Assembly: GCF_000499385.1 (NCBI RefSeq)
Contig: NW_013654589.1
Location: 1-18,682, forward strand
DNA from: Eimeria necatrix
Taxonomy: Eukaryota; Apicomplexa; Conoidasida; Eucoccidiorida; Eimeriidae
Length of the DNA: 18,682 nucleotides
Direction: 5' to 3'
Below, in pieces: positions 17,115 through 18,682 of the stretch; position 1 is the first letter of the stretch, and each line of letters begins with the position of its first letter. The notes under the pieces were generated by a model. That model had not been told where the DNA came from and searched no databases. It saw only the letters and a program-made list of their open reading frames with translations. Made by a program: the position numbers and the translations under genes.

Positions 17115-18682
17115 CTATAAATGAAACACATGACCACCATACCCAATACACTTCTGATACTGCTAGCATACGGGCGTGCTCCGGCTGAGTTGTGAAAGAG
17201 AAGGCAGAGTGCCGCACTGCGTTGTAAGAAGAAAAAATAGTAGTCTCGCGGATTCGAGGCTGCTGCACAGTAGCAATTCGGCAAAACGTACGAAGCCTAT
17301 ACATGGTGAGTAGCAACATGAACATTTTTTGCGAATTCGTTGACGCGACAGACGAGTGAAATACAAAGAATGCAAAAAAAACTCCCATGTTATCTGCGTC
17401 CCAAAATGGCGCGACCGCATCACGTTAGAGCATACCGTTGCGAGACTGCCCCGCAATTTTACCAGCTCGCTTCCCTGACAAAAGCGCGGCAACAATACGA
17501 CTGAAAACGACGCTGTCCGCTCCTCCATGCCCACGCACCATGATGCATTAGCATGCCGCAAGCTATGTGTGAACCATTGCTGTACACGCAAACGCTGGCA
17601 TCACAGACATGACTTTGCATTTTAACGAGCTTCAATGGCGGAGCGCGATCAATGTTCGTTTGTGGGACGTCGTACTGCTTGCAATGTTCGTATGGTATGG
17701 CACCTCTTCTACGTTTCAAGGAGCGCACTTTCTGAGAACAAGCAATGCACGTTCCCCCATATCTTTCCGATCTGAACCGCAACCCTCTGTATGATAGCAC
17801 ACGCCACAAACACACATCCTTTCCGCCAACTATGTGAAGCTTCACATTCCCCTGGAGAATAGCACCGTCACAACTGCACATAGCGCCGCACCATTGACCC
17901 CGTCTGGCCAAAGAAATTGCTCCGCAAGCCGCAAACGAATCACGAAATCCAAACACGTCAGTCGTTAAAATGCTAGTACATGAGCTTCACTAGCCGGAAA
18001 CACCTGCTGTAAGCTGCAAATCCCAGCATGTCCATATCTGTCAGCTGGCAACAGAATTTGTGTTCCCAGCGACGGCAATCATGAACGTTCCGATATGACA
18101 ACCCAAGCCATTTCCCAAAACCCTTCCTTCCCTACCGACGCCTACTCCCCCAAGTCAAGTCACGCGCTTGGAACCTCCACATGCATTGCGCATGCACTGC
18201 TAAACACAACGCGGACTATATATCAGGACCTCATAACTGCTAACACTCTGCCTTGTGCTTCCCCACAGTGACCTTGCAACGGGAGGATGAAGCAACCTAT
18301 AGACGGTTACGCAACTGAAACAAAGCGTGACGTGAACTTGCAAGCGGCTCGGTCCCCACAATTGCATACATCCCATCGCATCGCTTCAAGTGCTAAGCCT
18401 CCTCTTGCAACACGCACGTAGTGACATCCGGTCAAAGGCGGCAGACACGCTTAGTCCCACCCACGAGCAGTCTCGCAAGTGCCGCCGCCCGCCCAAATTC
18501 CATCTATGCCAAGTTTCGTGACTTTGTCCCTTCTCCTGCTTTTCGCTTTACAGGACATTCTGTACTGCACGTGTGCGCCTTGAAAGGCGAATCGACCGAC
18601 GGACAAGTACTGTAGACATCATAAAAAACCACGTAGCTGGACTCACTCCAACCTCTGGTGCAAGGCAGAGGAGGCACAAGTG
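17115..18682. other. Right flank, no exon defended
   Basis: Minus-strand frames at 17163-17591 and 17459-17956 are 142 and 165 codons long, rich in Cys, Arg and Ser, with no domain and no good donor, so I do not call them genes. The last 700 bases become richer in C and in CT tracts (CCCTTCCTTCCC near 18120). This could be the 5' flank of the minus-strand gene. CTTCCCTGACAAAA at about 17471-17484 partly resembles the repeated motif. Confidence 0.4.

Noticed and set aside
17459..17956. Minus-strand frame of 165 codons as first exon of the long gene
   Set aside because: No donor with the needed phase, no signal peptide or domain, and a Cys/Arg/Gly-rich composition typical of translated non-coding GC-rich DNA.
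1..18682. CRISPR array, bacterial operon, phage or insertion sequence
   Set aside because: No regularly spaced identical repeats of the right size, no transposase-like frame, no terminal inverted repeats with target duplications, and no prokaryotic gene packing.

Overview
This looks like nuclear DNA of an intron-rich eukaryote. There is no operon-like packing, no ribosome-binding-site pattern, and few open frames of any length. GC is in the mid-40s per cent by eye, CpG is not depleted, and plausible exons are short and flanked by GT...AG signals. A protist or alga would fit. A few TGCATGC words recall coccidian DNA, but I cannot name a lineage. All gene calls below are hand-made exon models without RNA evidence and should be read as hypotheses.

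The best signal is on the minus strand. From right to left, candidate exons lie at 16759-17114, 14094-14284, 13592-13658, 13214-13289, 12966-13062 (open to 12718), 10171-10482, 2439-2596, 1870-2062 and perhaps 1452-1464. The reading phases agree at every junction from 17114 down to 13062, and again from 10482 down to 1464. The join between those two blocks is not solved. In this order the peptides give a weak but ordered match to the PC-esterase / PMR5-TBL / CASD1 group of SGNH-fold acyl-ester enzymes: an aromatic-x-P-x-x-C-x-F-P block, then K-K-K-L-V-F-I-G-D-Q near the GDS position, and finally a D-x-x-H block followed by P...W-R-N. The nucleophile Ser is Gln, and the first exon has an apparent one-base frameshift, so the locus may be a diverged gene or a decaying one.

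Laid over this is a short sequence, TACTCCCTG on the plus strand (CAGGGAGTA on the minus strand). It occurs six times exactly and twice with one change, always in the same orientation, and five of the intervals are about 1.2-1.3 kb. One copy is the acceptor and start of exon 13214-13289. The others resemble copies of that exon start, or combined acceptor/donor splice sites. I regard this array as the most interesting feature of the window.

By region: 1-950 holds an exact 243-bp tandem duplication carrying two motif copies. 951-2600 holds the left-hand exons. 2600-3650 is non-coding with small palindromes and a short repeat. 3656-4410 holds a possible two-exon gene for a small membrane-anchored, Cys-rich protein. 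4411-10170 is mostly non-coding with motif copies and one candidate exon. 10171-17114 holds the main exon set and four motif copies. 17115-18682 has no exon I can defend and may be the 5' flank of the minus-strand gene.
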